From: Gp6-AA40 sp963723495
Lineage (GTDB): Bacteria; Acidobacteriota; Vicinamibacteria; Vicinamibacterales; UBA2999
Direction of reading: 5' to 3'
Assembly (NCBI GenBank): GCA_963723495.1
Contig: CAVRQR010000012.1
Span: forward strand, 248,001-312,000
DNA length: 64,000 nt
The notes beneath the pieces are model-generated. The model did no database searches. It saw nothing but the letters and a program-made list of their open reading frames with translations, and had not been told where the DNA came from. The position numbers and the translations under genes are program-made. This document shows, in pieces, positions 53,437 through 62,047 of this stretch. Each line of letters starts with the position of its first letter. Within the stretch, counting starts at the first letter, position 1.

Positions 53437-54561
53437 TCAGGCTTCGGCGGATGACCAGGAGTCTGCCAGGTCCTCGCCAACGGCAAGATGGTTGAGGATG
53501 AAATCGGCACTTCGGAAGACGTCACGCAGCAGGTCGGCATCGAGGTCCCGTCCGGCATCGCGGCACAGGCGAGCACACTCCACCCGCACGATGGCCAGCG
53601 CGGCTTCGAGGCCGCGGACAATCGTCAACACACCGCGGCCCTGATAGGCCGTCCATGACGCAAAGGCCTTCGTCGCGAGATACCTGTTGAGCGGGGTGTA
53701 GAAGCCGGACCAACGGGAGTTCACGCGGCGGGCAAACTCGGCGTCCAGCCGGTCCTCGTCCGGCGCGGGACGCAGGTCCTCCGGTATCGCGCGCATCACC
53801 TGGGCATACAGAACGAGACTCGCCTCGAGCGTCTTCTCCGGGTCTGTCGGGATCACGTCCTCCGGCAGGCGCCGGACAGCATCGACCAGTGGCTGTCCTG
53901 CGGGCTTCCACGTGCGCAGTACCTTTGCATCCCGCTCGAGTGTGGCGACAACGGTCTCAGGACTTCTGTCGCTCGAAGCGCATCGGTCCACCATATGGCG
54001 CTCCCAGGCCGAATACCCAGGAGGATCCATGAGCATCGTCGGACACAGGAGCGGCGGGAGATCGTTGTCGGTCACAACGAGCCCCTCATAGTCGCCGGGC
54101 GGGAACGCCTGCGGCTTCGCGACGATAGTCAGTGGACAGTCGTGCCGGAACAGCATCGATGCGGCTGTTGGACAGAAGTGGGACAAGGTGATGAACGTGC
54201 CGCGACCGTCGCGAACCGCGAGTCGGGGAAAGTACCGACACGTCGCCGGCAAAGCTGCCTCACCCATGTCCCGGTGGACGATGCACAACCTCGATTCCCG
54301 TTCGAGGAATACGCATTCACCCTGTTCTGTTCGTTCGAGCATCGCTGCGGCGTCTTCTGGAAGGTCCGGTTCGACCACAAAGGGCGGCAGATGACTGGCA
54401 AGCGCCTGCGGCTGGAGACGACCGCGTTCAACGGCCTCCTTCAGCGTCCGATACACCGGTAGTTCGACCGGCACGTCCCAATCAGCCGAACAACAGGCAC
54501 CCGAGTGACGGCACCGGTAATCTGCATGGATCGACAACGCGAAGATTCCGCCCGAACTCAT
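53437..54561 (-). CDS. YkgJ-family cysteine-cluster protein
   Basis: A 374-residue protein. The N-terminal YRCRHSGACCSADWDVPVEL, then EQGECVFLERESRLCIVHRD and LPATCRYFPRLAVRD form the zinc/iron-chelating Cys cluster of the YkgJ (flagellin N-methylase FliB-like) family. The remaining 250 residues are mainly helical with no named domain. Related proteins include lysine methylases of flagellin, but no flagellar genes are here. ATG 54561 is preferred over GTG 54591 because the Cys cluster normally starts close to the N-terminus. It is divergent from the desaturase gene. Confidence 0.75.
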   Translation of the reverse strand: MSSGGIFALSIHADYRCRHSGACCSADWDVPVELPVYRTLKEAVERGRLQPQALASHLPPFVVEPDLPEDAAAMLERTEQGECVFLERESRLCIVHRDMGEAALPATCRYFPRLAVRDGRGTFITLSHFCPTAASMLFRHDCPLTIVAKPQAFPPGDYEGLVVTDNDLPPLLCPTMLMDPPGYSAWERHMVDRCASSDRSPETVVATLERDAKVLRTWKPAGQPLVDAVRRLPEDVIPTDPEKTLEASLVLYAQVMRAIPEDLRPAPDEDRLDAEFARRVNSRWSGFYTPLNRYLATKAFASWTAYQGRGVLTIVRGLEAALAIVRVECARLCRDAGRDLDADLLRDVFRSADFILNHLAVGEDLADSWSSAEA

Positions 54562-54675
54562 TGAATCCTTTGTAGTTGAAGTCGCGTACACAACTATTAC
54601 AGTGCGCCGGCTGCTGGACTGCTATGGTTGGGCGATTCCTTTTCCGACAACTCTTTCTGGAGGATACCTGCGTTC

Positions 54676-55558
54676 ATGGCGACCCCGCTTCTCGTGTACG
54701 GCCGCAAACATCAGACCGGCCTCAACTGGATCACTGCGATCGCCATGACCGGGTTCCACATCGGCGCCGTGGCGGCTCTCTTCTATATCGATGTCGGCGC
54801 CATCATCGCCGCATTGATTCTCTACTACGTTGCCGGGATGTTCGGCATCGGGATGGGCTATCACCGGCAGCTCACGCATCGCGGCTACAAGACACCGAAG
54901 TGGGTCGAGTAACTTTCTGACCTTCTGCGGAACACTCGCGCTGGAAGGCGGTCCGATCTTCTGGGTCGCCACGCATCGCATCCATCATCAGAAGTCCGAC
55001 AAGGAGGGCGACCCCCACACGCCGCGCGAAGGTACGTGGTGGGCGCACATGGGATGGATCCTGTTTGGGCAGGGGCTGCATCACGATGCGTCAGTCCTGG
55101 CGCGGTATGTGCCCGACCTGAGCCGCGACCGTGTCCACCTCTGGCTCTCCAGCTGGCACTGGGTCGGCAATGTTGTCGTCGGCCTTCTGCTGCTGGCCTT
55201 CGGCGGAATCCCGTACGTGCTTTGGGGCATCTTCTTCCGCACTACCTTCGGCCTGCACGCGACCTGGCTCGTGAATTCGGCCACGCACAAGTGGGGCAGC
55301 CGACGGTTCCAGACGCGAGACGACTCCACCAACAATTGGTGGGTTGCGCTTCTGACCTTCGGTGAGGGCTGGCACAACAATCATCACGCGCATCCGACCA
55401 GCGCCCGTCACGGCCTTGCCTGGTACGAGTTCGATCAGAATTGGATCGGCATTCGGACGTTGCAGATGCTCGGCCTCGCATGGGACATCAAGCTCGCCAA
55501 GATCAAGCAGCCGATGACAGAGGATGTCGTCGTGACGGCTGATGAAGCGGTCGCCTGA
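54676..55558 (+). CDS. acyl-CoA / fatty-acid desaturase (one frameshift)
   Basis: A membrane di-iron desaturase of about 293 residues (delta-9 type). The three histidine boxes are GYHRQLTHRG (HxxxxH), THRIHHQKSD (HxxHH) and GWHNNHHAHPTSARHG (HxxHH). Four hydrophobic helices lie around them. The frame breaks at 54911-54912, where an extra A creates a TAA stop after PKWVE; removing it gives PKWVEYFLTFCGTLALEGGP. ATG 54676 has GGAGG 12 nt upstream; TTG 54628 is an alternative. It introduces a double bond in saturated acyl chains and so sets membrane fluidity. Confidence 0.88.
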
Positions 55559-55567
55559 CGGCGCGTA

Positions 55568-55588
55568 ATTCTGAATTCTGAACTCAGA
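55568..55588. repeat. heptanucleotide tandem array (ATTCTGA), left copy
   Basis: Units ATTCTGA, ATTCTGA, ACTCAGA immediately after the desaturase stop codon. Confidence 0.6.
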
Positions 55589-55670
55589 TGCAGACTAAAC
55601 GTGGTCTGCAACAACGGGGTGGAGGCGTTGGGCCTTTCACCCCGTTCTGACGTACGGAGACAGTGCCTGA

Positions 55671-55691
55671 ATTCTGCATTCTGAATTCTGC
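55671..55691. repeat. heptanucleotide tandem array (ATTCTGA/ATTCTGC), right copy
   Basis: Units ATTCTGC, ATTCTGA, ATTCTGC, then a degenerate ATTGCTA, ending at the -10-like TAGAAT in front of the histidine kinase gene. Confidence 0.6.
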
Positions 55692-55696
55692 ATTGC

Positions 55697-55702
55697 TAGA
55701 AT
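55697..55702 (+). promoter_or_regulatory. TAGAAT -10-like box 6 nt before the histidine kinase GTG
   Basis: TAGAAT is followed by CAACCA and then GTG at 55709, the spacing expected of a leaderless transcript. There is no Shine-Dalgarno site. Confidence 0.4.
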
Positions 55703-55708
55703 CAACCA

Positions 55709-56632
55709 GTGACCAGGCGCCAGAAAGCCATCGCCTTCTTCGTCGCCCTGTGCGTCCTCCTGGTGTCGGCGGCACTGTCGCTCAACATCGGCTGGGTCAT
55801 CGCCAATACCGGTCGCATCACGCCCATCATTTTCGGGGTTGTCCTGTTTGCCCTGATCATTGCCGGGCTGATCGTGTACACGGTGTTTCTCGTTCTCGAA
55901 ATCAAGCGAAACGAGGAACACGACAGCTTCATCAACGCTGTGACGCACGAGCTCAAGACCCCCATCGCGTCGATTCGTCTGTATCTCGAGACGCTCCAAT
56001 CGCGCGAGGTCAGTGATGCGAGACGACGCGAGTTCTACGACATCATGCTGGCCGATGCCGAGCGTCTGCACCGCACAGTCGACCAGGTGCTCAAGGCAGG
56101 AGTCCTGCGCGAGCGGCAGAAGGCCGTCGTCCGGGGGCCAGTCGATGTCGCGGCGCTGGCCGATGAATGCGTCGGTCTGGCGATCCTGCGCCATCATCTG
56201 AACTCGGGGGCCATCGAGCTCGACGTGCCGCGCGATCGCGCGTTGACCGTGAACGGCGATGCCGAGGAATTGCGGACCGTCGTCACCAACCTTCTCGACA
56301 ACGCGGTGAAGTACTCGGGCAACAACATCCACGTGACCGTGTCAGTGGCGGCGCCAGCACCCGACACCGTGTGGGTACGCGTGCAGGATCGCGGTATCGG
56401 CATTCCCAGGAAACAACTCAAGCGCATTTTCAATCGCTTCTATCGCGTGCAGGCCAGAGGCTTGAGGAACATCAAGGGGACCGGGCTCGGCCTGTACATT
56501 GTTCGTTCGATCGCGCGTGCCCACGGCGGACGCGTATTCGCACAGAGCGAGGGCGAGGGGCGCGGTGCCACGTTCACGCTCGAACTGCCACGATTGATAG
56601 CACAGCAGGCAGCAGCAACAGGACCGCAATGA
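55709..56632 (+). CDS. sensor histidine kinase
   Basis: A 307-residue kinase with two N-terminal membrane helices (about 8-32 and 40-63) and almost no periplasmic loop, so the stimulus is probably sensed within or at the membrane. The HisKA H-box is INAVTHELKTPIASIRLYLE with phospho-acceptor His 80. The ATPase domain has the N-box VTNLLDNAVKYSG, G1 VQDRGIGIPRKQLKRIF and G2 GTGLGLYIVRSIARAHGG. There is no HAMP domain. Its stop overlaps the response-regulator ATG (ATGA), so the pair is coupled. Confidence 0.92.
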   Translation: MTRRQKAIAFFVALCVLLVSAALSLNIGWVIANTGRITPIIFGVVLFALIIAGLIVYTVFLVLEIKRNEEHDSFINAVTHELKTPIASIRLYLETLQSREVSDARRREFYDIMLADAERLHRTVDQVLKAGVLRERQKAVVRGPVDVAALADECVGLAILRHHLNSGAIELDVPRDRALTVNGDAEELRTVVTNLLDNAVKYSGNNIHVTVSVAAPAPDTVWVRVQDRGIGIPRKQLKRIFNRFYRVQARGLRNIKGTGLGLYIVRSIARAHGGRVFAQSEGEGRGATFTLELPRLIAQQAAATGPQ

Positions 56633-57354
56633 CGCGCATCCTCATCGTCGAAGACGAGCAACACATCGCCGACGGTCTCCGTTTCAACCTGGAGGCGGAA
56701 GGCTACGAGGCGGTGGTCGCGCGTGACGGTGAGCAGGCGCTCGAGCTACTCCTCAAAGAACGTCGGGCGTTTGAAGTGGTGGTCCTCGACGTCATGCTGC
56801 CTGGCAAAGATGGCTTCACTGTGGCCGCGGAACTGCGCGCGGCCGGGCAGTTCGTGCCAATCCTGATGCTGACGGCGCGTGGTCGTCCCGAGGACGTGCT
56901 CCGTGGCTTCGAGTCGGGAGCAGACGACTATCTGCCGAAGCCGTTCGAGCTCGCCATCCTGCTGGCGCGCCTCAGGGGCCTTCAGCGCCGGCGACGCTGG
57001 AACGAACGTGACGTCGAGGCGCCCGAGTCGACGCCGGAGACGTACTCGTTCGAGGGGCGGACGCTCGACTTCGGTGCGATGGAAGTGCGTGCGCACGGGA
57101 AGTCGTACCGGTTGACGCAGATGGAGTGTGACCTGCTGAAGTACCTGGTGCGAAACGCCGGCCAGGCCATATCGCGCGGCACGTTGCTGGAAGAGGTGTG
57201 GGGGCTTCACGAAAGTACCGACACTCGCGCCATCGACAACTTCATCGTTCGACTCCGGCGCTATCTCGAGGATTCACCCTCGTCTCCCAGGATTCTTCTG
57301 ACAGTACGGGGCGTCGGCTATAAGTTCGTCCCGCAAGAGGCACTCAAATCGTAG
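56629..57354 (+). CDS. OmpR-family response regulator
   Basis: A 241-residue regulator. The receiver domain ILIVEDEQHIADGLRFNLE has acidic-pocket residues, phospho-acceptor Asp 54 in VVLDVMLPGKDG, Thr in LMLTARG and Lys in DDYLPKPFE. The C-terminal OmpR winged helix carries YRLTQMECDLLKYLVRNAG, GTLLEEVWGLHES and VRLRRYLED...TVRGVGYKF. ATG 56629 overlaps the kinase stop. Target genes are unknown; the neighbouring desaturase and TIGR00300 gene are candidates by position only. Confidence 0.93.
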   Translation: MTRILIVEDEQHIADGLRFNLEAEGYEAVVARDGEQALELLLKERRAFEVVVLDVMLPGKDGFTVAAELRAAGQFVPILMLTARGRPEDVLRGFESGADDYLPKPFELAILLARLRGLQRRRRWNERDVEAPESTPETYSFEGRTLDFGAMEVRAHGKSYRLTQMECDLLKYLVRNAGQAISRGTLLEEVWGLHESTDTRAIDNFIVRLRRYLEDSPSSPRILLTVRGVGYKFVPQEALKS

Positions 57355-57469
57355 CGCTCGAATCGATCAGGTGACGCGCGCGCAGGCCGAGGGCAATCGG
57401 GATCAGCGGCCGCAGAGAAAGCAACATGCCGACCAGGGCGTCCTGCCGAGAGCTTGGCTGAACAACCAG

Positions 57470-57475
57470 TAGAAT
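57470..57475 (+). promoter_or_regulatory. TAGAAT -10-like box 9 nt before the TIGR00300 ATG
   Basis: TAGAAT followed by GACTGGCAC and the ATG at 57485, with no Shine-Dalgarno site: again a leaderless-type arrangement. Confidence 0.35.
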
Positions 57476-57484
57476 GACTGGCAC

Positions 57485-58708
57485 ATGTCAGTCACAGACA
57501 CGATCGAGGCAGAAGGCCATCTGATCGACTCCGGCCTGCTGTCGGCGATCTTCGACAAGATCATCGAGGTCAAGGGGTCCTACGAGATCGTCACCTTCGA
57601 TATCGGCAAGACCAACGACGATCCCTCGCGCATTCAGATGCGCGTCACCGTTGCGGATGAGGCAACGCTCGACGATCTGCTGCAGCAACTCACGACATTC
57701 GGCGCCCACGCCATCCGCGAGGCCAACGCCGTCCTCAAGCCGGCCGAGAAAGATCGCTGCGTGCCGGACGATTTCTATTCGACCACGAATCACAAGACGC
57801 ACGTGCGGCTGAAAGGCCGGTGGGTCGAGGTGGACAAGCAGCGCATGGACGCGGTGATCGTGGTCGATGGCGCAACAGCGACGTGCCGGAAGTTGCGGGA
57901 CGTGAAGGCCGGCGAGCGCGTCGTGTGCGGCCACGTCGGCATCCGGGTCACTCCGGAGTTCAAGGAACGCGACCGTCTCGGGTTCGCCTTCATGAGCAAC
58001 GACGTCTCATCGGAGCGTCGTGTCGAGGGCAGCGTCTCGCGTATCGCGCGGATGATGCGTGACGTCAAGAGCAGCGGGGGGCGCATCGCCGTGGTCGCTG
58101 GCCCGGTGGTCGTCCACACGGGAGGTGTCGAGCATTTCTCCACCCTGATCCGGCAGGGTTACGTGGACGTGGTTCTGGCGGGCAACGCGCTGGCGGTGCA
58201 CGACATCGAGTTCGCGCTGTCGGGAACGTCGCTCGGCATCGACCTGGTGGCGGGCGCGCCGGTCGAGCAGGGACATCGCAACCATATGGCCGCGATCAAC
58301 ACGATCAACCGCGCCGGCAGCATCAGCGGCGCCGTCGAGCAAGGTGTGTTGAAGTCGGGCGTCATGTACGAATGCGTGAAGAAGGGCGTCGAGTTCGTGC
58401 TCGCCGGCAGCATCCGCGACGATGGGCCGCTGCCCGAGACGGTGATGAATCTCATCGACGCGCAGGAACGCTATGCGGCGGCGCTTTCGAATAACGTCCA
58501 CATGGTGCTCATGCTGTCCTCCATGCTGCACAGCATTGGCGTTGGCAACATGCTGCCGTCGTGGGTTCGCGTGGTGTGCGTCGATATCAACCCTGCGGTC
58601 GTGACGAAACTCAGCGATCGCGGATCGCAACAGACCGTCGGCGTAGTGACCGACGTGGGGCTGTTCCTGCACCGGTTGGCGGAAGCACTGGACGACGCCA
58701 ACTCGTAA
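57485..58708 (+). CDS. TIGR00300-family protein, predicted ornithine cyclodeaminase
   Basis: A 407-residue protein matching the LOR/SDH-region family TIGR00300. It has an N-terminal LOR-like domain (EAEGHLIDSGLLSAIFDKII, FDIGKTNDDPSRIQMRV), the linker FYSTTNHKTHVRLKGRWVEVD, and a C-terminal Rossmann-like part (VAGPVVVHTGGVEHFSTLIR, VLAGNALAVHDIEFALSGTSLGID). The same domain follows the arginine dihydrolase module in cyanobacterial AgrE/ArgZ, and archaeal stand-alone members have been reported as ornithine cyclodeaminases making proline and ammonia. The function here is by family. It could link to the arginine locus 30 kb away. It abuts the MocR gene stop-to-stop. Confidence 0.8.
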   Translation: MSVTDTIEAEGHLIDSGLLSAIFDKIIEVKGSYEIVTFDIGKTNDDPSRIQMRVTVADEATLDDLLQQLTTFGAHAIREANAVLKPAEKDRCVPDDFYSTTNHKTHVRLKGRWVEVDKQRMDAVIVVDGATATCRKLRDVKAGERVVCGHVGIRVTPEFKERDRLGFAFMSNDVSSERRVEGSVSRIARMMRDVKSSGGRIAVVAGPVVVHTGGVEHFSTLIRQGYVDVVLAGNALAVHDIEFALSGTSLGIDLVAGAPVEQGHRNHMAAINTINRAGSISGAVEQGVLKSGVMYECVKKGVEFVLAGSIRDDGPLPETVMNLIDAQERYAAALSNNVHMVLMLSSMLHSIGVGNMLPSWVRVVCVDINPAVVTKLSDRGSQQTVGVVTDVGLFLHRLAEALDDANS

Positions 58709-60064
58709 TCACACCACCGCTCTCGCCGTGGGCGCCCGGTCCAACAGGCACTCGCTGACCCGCGTCAACGCCTGCTCGAGACTGCCGCGCGTGCGCGGAG
58801 GCCCGAGGCACAAACGCACGGCCCTCGGCTGCTCGGTGCCAGCCGCGAACTCCGACGAGGCGTTCAGCACGACCCCGCGGGCGCGCGCTTCCGCGACGAA
58901 TCCCTCCGAAGACCACCGCGCCGGCAGCGCGAGCCACATGTGCAGGCTCGAGGGATGCGTCTGGAGCCGCTGCCCGTTCAGAATCCGCTTGGCAATGGCC
59001 TGCCGCGCGGCACTCTCGTGGCGCTTCCAGTCGGCGATTCGCGCGGCGGTGCCGTCCTCGATCCAGCCGCTCAACAGATCGGCGCCAATCGAAGACGTCG
59101 TGATTATCGTGGCCCAGACCGCGCTGACAATGCGGTCGAGAATCGCGGGCGGGGCAACCGCGCACCCGAGACGCATGCCAGGAAACAGACTCTTGGACAA
59201 ACTCGTCACGAACACCGTGCGATGCGGAATGAGCCGGGCGAGCGGCCAGCGTTCCGGCGACAGAAACCCGTAGGTATCGTCTTCGATCACAGTCAGCCGG
59301 CACTTCTCGGCGACGGCAGCGATCTGACGCCGCCGCTTCTCGGACATCACCGCGGAGGTGGGGTTCTGCAGACGCGGCATGCAGTACAACACGGTCGCGC
59401 GCGACGTGCGGCACGCCGCTTCCAGCGCCTCGGGCTTGAGGCCTTCACCGTCCATCGCCACACCCTTCAGCTTGAAGTGCATCTGCTGCGAGAGCAGCCG
59501 GAAGCCTGAATACGTCAAATCTTCGACGAGCACGGTGTCCCCCGGCTTGACGAGCGCGGACAGCGTCGTCGCGAGCCCGTGCTGCGCTCCCGCGGTCAGC
59601 ACGACATGGTCGGGATCGGCCGGGAGGCCAAGGTAAGTCAGCCATGCGGCCATGGCCTGCCGGTGCCGGAGATGCCCACGCTTGGGGGCGTAGCCGAGTA
59701 ACTGGGTCCAGGGAAGGACGCGCCTCCTCATGAGGTGCACCTCGAGGCTGGCGACCTCCTTATCCGGCATCAGGACATTGATGCTGAGATCGAGCAGGCC
59801 GTTGTCCGCTTCTTCGGACTCCCGGCCTCGAATGAACGTGCCTCGGCCCACGTGCCCCGACGTCAGCCCACGGCGGGCGGCCTCGCTGTACGCGCGTGTG
59901 ACGGTCGTAACGGTGACCCCAAGGTGGTCGGCCAGGTCCCGATGCGGGGGCAATCGGGTTCCGGCACGGAGTGCGCCGCTCTCCACGTCGGCGTCGATCG
60001 CGTCCGCGATGGCCCGGTAGACGGGCCCTTTTCGCCCTTCCAAGTTCGGCAGCCACATTGTCAT
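58709..60064 (-). CDS. MocR/PdxR-type GntR regulator with aminotransferase domain
   Basis: About 451 residues. The N-terminal GntR winged helix is GPVYRAIADAIDADVESGALRAGTRLPPHRDLADHLGVTVTTVTRAYSEA. The C-terminal fold-type I PLP domain has VVLTAGAQHGLATTLSALV, VEDLTYSGFRLL, VIEDDTYGF and the PLP-lysine region TSLSKSLFPGMRLG. MocR proteins sense PLP-amino adducts and often control vitamin B6 or amino-acid genes. ATG 60064 is chosen; the frame is open to 60469 but upstream residues are unrelated. Two ATTGC-N-GCAAT palindromes sit at and before the start codon, suggesting autoregulation. Confidence 0.85.
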   Translation of the reverse strand: MTMWLPNLEGRKGPVYRAIADAIDADVESGALRAGTRLPPHRDLADHLGVTVTTVTRAYSEAARRGLTSGHVGRGTFIRGRESEEADNGLLDLSINVLMPDKEVASLEVHLMRRRVLPWTQLLGYAPKRGHLRHRQAMAAWLTYLGLPADPDHVVLTAGAQHGLATTLSALVKPGDTVLVEDLTYSGFRLLSQQMHFKLKGVAMDGEGLKPEALEAACRTSRATVLYCMPRLQNPTSAVMSEKRRRQIAAVAEKCRLTVIEDDTYGFLSPERWPLARLIPHRTVFVTSLSKSLFPGMRLGCAVAPPAILDRIVSAVWATIITTSSIGADLLSGWIEDGTAARIADWKRHESAARQAIAKRILNGQRLQTHPSSLHMWLALPARWSSEGFVAEARARGVVLNASSEFAAGTEQPRAVRLCLGPPRTRGSLEQALTRVSECLLDRAPTARAVV

Positions 60065-60090
60065 TGCAGCAATATAAACATTGCGGCAAT
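60063..60090. promoter_or_regulatory. double operator at the MocR start (two ATTGC-N-GCAAT palindromes)
   Basis: ATTGCAGCAAT at 60063-60073 and ATTGCGGCAAT at 60080-60090, centres 17 bp apart. They lie within a larger inverted repeat (ATTGTCATTGC at 60057-60067 against GCAATGACAAT at 60086-60096). The left site overlaps the proposed ATG. Confidence 0.6.
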
Positions 60091-60263
60091 GACAATCCAC
60101 ATGTCCTACTGGCAATTGTGCTATCTGCCCGTCCCTCTTGGAACAGGTGCACAGCCTCATGAAACGCCAGGGCTGCGTACGATCGTCATAACCATCGGTG
60201 GGAATCTCAGTCGGAACTAATAACAGCAACCGTCTTTCGGCCGATTTGGTATCCTGAATCGCT

Positions 60264-61145
60264 ATGGGCAAACGCATCTTCTTGTTCATCGTTACCAACA
60301 TTGCAATCGTCCTTACGCTCAGCATCGTCGCTGCTTTCCTGGGCGTCGGGACCGGCATCGGAGCCGAAGGACTGAACCTCCAGGCGCTGGCAGTCTTCTG
60401 CCTGTTCTGGGGCATGGGCGGTGCCTTCATCTCGCTCCAGATGTCGCGCTGGATTGCGAAACGAGCCACTGGCGTGCAGCTGGTGGATGGCCGGACCGGC
60501 GACAGCCAGTCGGACTGGTTGTACGAGACGGTTGCACGGCTGGCGCGTCAGGCCAACCTCCCCGTGCCCGAGGTCGGCATCTACGACTCGCCGGAGGTGA
60601 ACGCGTTTGCGACTGGTCCGAGCAAGAGCCGCAGCCTCGTGGCGGTGTCCTCTGGCCTGCTCAGATCGATGCGCCCGGACGAGGTGGAGGGTGTGCTCGC
60701 TCATGAGATCGCCCATATCGCCAACGGCGACATGGTGACGATGACGCTTCTGCAAGGCGTGATGAACGCGTTCGTGATGTTCGCCGCACGGGTGATCGCC
60801 TACGCGCTCACACGTTCCGGCGATTCACGCAACAACAACGGTGGTGGCAGCTACTACCTGATCGTGATCGTGCTGCAGATCGTGCTCGGCATCCTGGCCG
60901 CACTGGTGGTTAACTGGTTCTCGCGCTACCGCGAGTTCAAGGCGGACCATGGCGGTGCGACGCTGGCCGGCCGCGAGCGGATGCTTGGGGCACTCCGTCG
61001 TCTTGCCGCAAACCGCGAACTGGTCGACACGCAGCATCAGGCTCTCGCAACCATGAAGATCAACGGCGCCCGCGGCTGGGCGACGCTGTTCTCGACTCAC
61101 CCGCCGCTCGAAGAGCGAATCGCTGCGCTGGAAAACTTTCGCTGA
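60264..61145 (+). CDS. htpX: membrane zinc metalloprotease HtpX
   Basis: A 293-residue M48 protease. Two N-terminal helices (about 4-30 and 40-62), the zinc motif HEIAH at 147-151 (GVLAHEIAHIANGD), a second pair of helices (about 165-185 and 205-225), and the third zinc ligand Glu in FKADHGGATLAGRE. The terminal STHPPLEERIAAL is a family hallmark. It takes part in quality control of membrane proteins at the inner membrane, usually under heat or envelope stress control. It lies 3 bp before the sulfurtransferase gene, probably one operon. Confidence 0.95.
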   Translation: MGKRIFLFIVTNIAIVLTLSIVAAFLGVGTGIGAEGLNLQALAVFCLFWGMGGAFISLQMSRWIAKRATGVQLVDGRTGDSQSDWLYETVARLARQANLPVPEVGIYDSPEVNAFATGPSKSRSLVAVSSGLLRSMRPDEVEGVLAHEIAHIANGDMVTMTLLQGVMNAFVMFAARVIAYALTRSGDSRNNNGGGSYYLIVIVLQIVLGILAALVVNWFSRYREFKADHGGATLAGRERMLGALRRLAANRELVDTQHQALATMKINGARGWATLFSTHPPLEERIAALENFR

Positions 61146-61148
61146 AAC

Positions 61149-62003
61149 GTGTCGTACCGGACGCTGATTTCGACGGAACAGCTGGCCAGTCACCTTGGCG
61201 ACGGCTGGGTGATCGTCGACTGCCGCTACGATCTGCAGAAGGAATCGTGGGGGCATGACGAGTATCGTGCTGCCCACGTTCCCGGCGCCGTGTATGCCAG
61301 CCTTGGTGAAGACCTGGCGGGACCGCGGACGGGCACTAACGGCCGACATCCAGTGCCATCCGTCGACGCGCTTGCCGAGACGTTCGGAAGGTTGGGAATC
61401 TCGCGCGACGTCCAGGTGATCGCGTACGACCAGGACAGCGGCATGTACGCAAGTCGGCTCTGGTGGTCGCTCCGTTACCTTGGCCACGACACGGTCGCGC
61501 TGCTCGACGGTGGCTGGGCGAAGTGGAAACGGGAAGGCCGTCCTACGCGGTCGGGAGACGAGCGTCGCTCGCCATCAGTCTTCAAAGCCGAAGCGAATCC
61601 GCAGATGCGGGTAACCGTTGACACGGTCGGCGAACATCTCACCGACAACTCGATCCTGCTGGTCGATGCGCGCGCTCCCGAGCGTTTCGAGGGACGCAAT
61701 GAGACGATCGATCGGGCAGCCGGCCACATCCCCGGTGCCGTCAATCACTTCTTCAAGACGAATCTTGCCGGCGACGGGACGATGCTCGCTCCCGAGGCGC
61801 TGCGTTCTACCTTCGACAGTCTGATGAAGGGTCGCGATCCATCCGCGGTCGTCATGTACTGTGGCTCTGGCGTCACCGCCTGCCACAACCTGCTGGCCAT
61901 GGAGCACGCCGGGCGGCCCGGAGCCCGGCTCTATGCCGGGTCGTGGTCAGAATGGTCAGCAGACCCGAAGCGACCCACCGAAAAAGGTCCCGCCAACCAG
62001 TAA
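61149..62003 (+). CDS. sseA: two-domain sulfurtransferase (3-mercaptopyruvate/thiosulfate)
   Basis: A 284-residue protein with two rhodanese domains. The first is inactive, with Asp-containing VIAYDQDSGMYASRLWW where the Cys loop would be. The second has the active loop YCGSGVTACHN with Cys 238. The CGSGVTA loop matches mercaptopyruvate sulfurtransferases, while thiosulfate-specific rhodaneses more often have CRKGVT-type loops. It transfers sulfane sulfur to thiols or cyanide. The GTG start at 61149 follows htpX by 3 bp. Confidence 0.9.
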   Translation: MSYRTLISTEQLASHLGDGWVIVDCRYDLQKESWGHDEYRAAHVPGAVYASLGEDLAGPRTGTNGRHPVPSVDALAETFGRLGISRDVQVIAYDQDSGMYASRLWWSLRYLGHDTVALLDGGWAKWKREGRPTRSGDERRSPSVFKAEANPQMRVTVDTVGEHLTDNSILLVDARAPERFEGRNETIDRAAGHIPGAVNHFFKTNLAGDGTMLAPEALRSTFDSLMKGRDPSAVVMYCGSGVTACHNLLAMEHAGRPGARLYAGSWSEWSADPKRPTEKGPANQ

Positions 62004-62047
62004 ACGTCCCGGGCCAGTCTTCCGTCCAAGAAAGCCGGGGGATCGAG

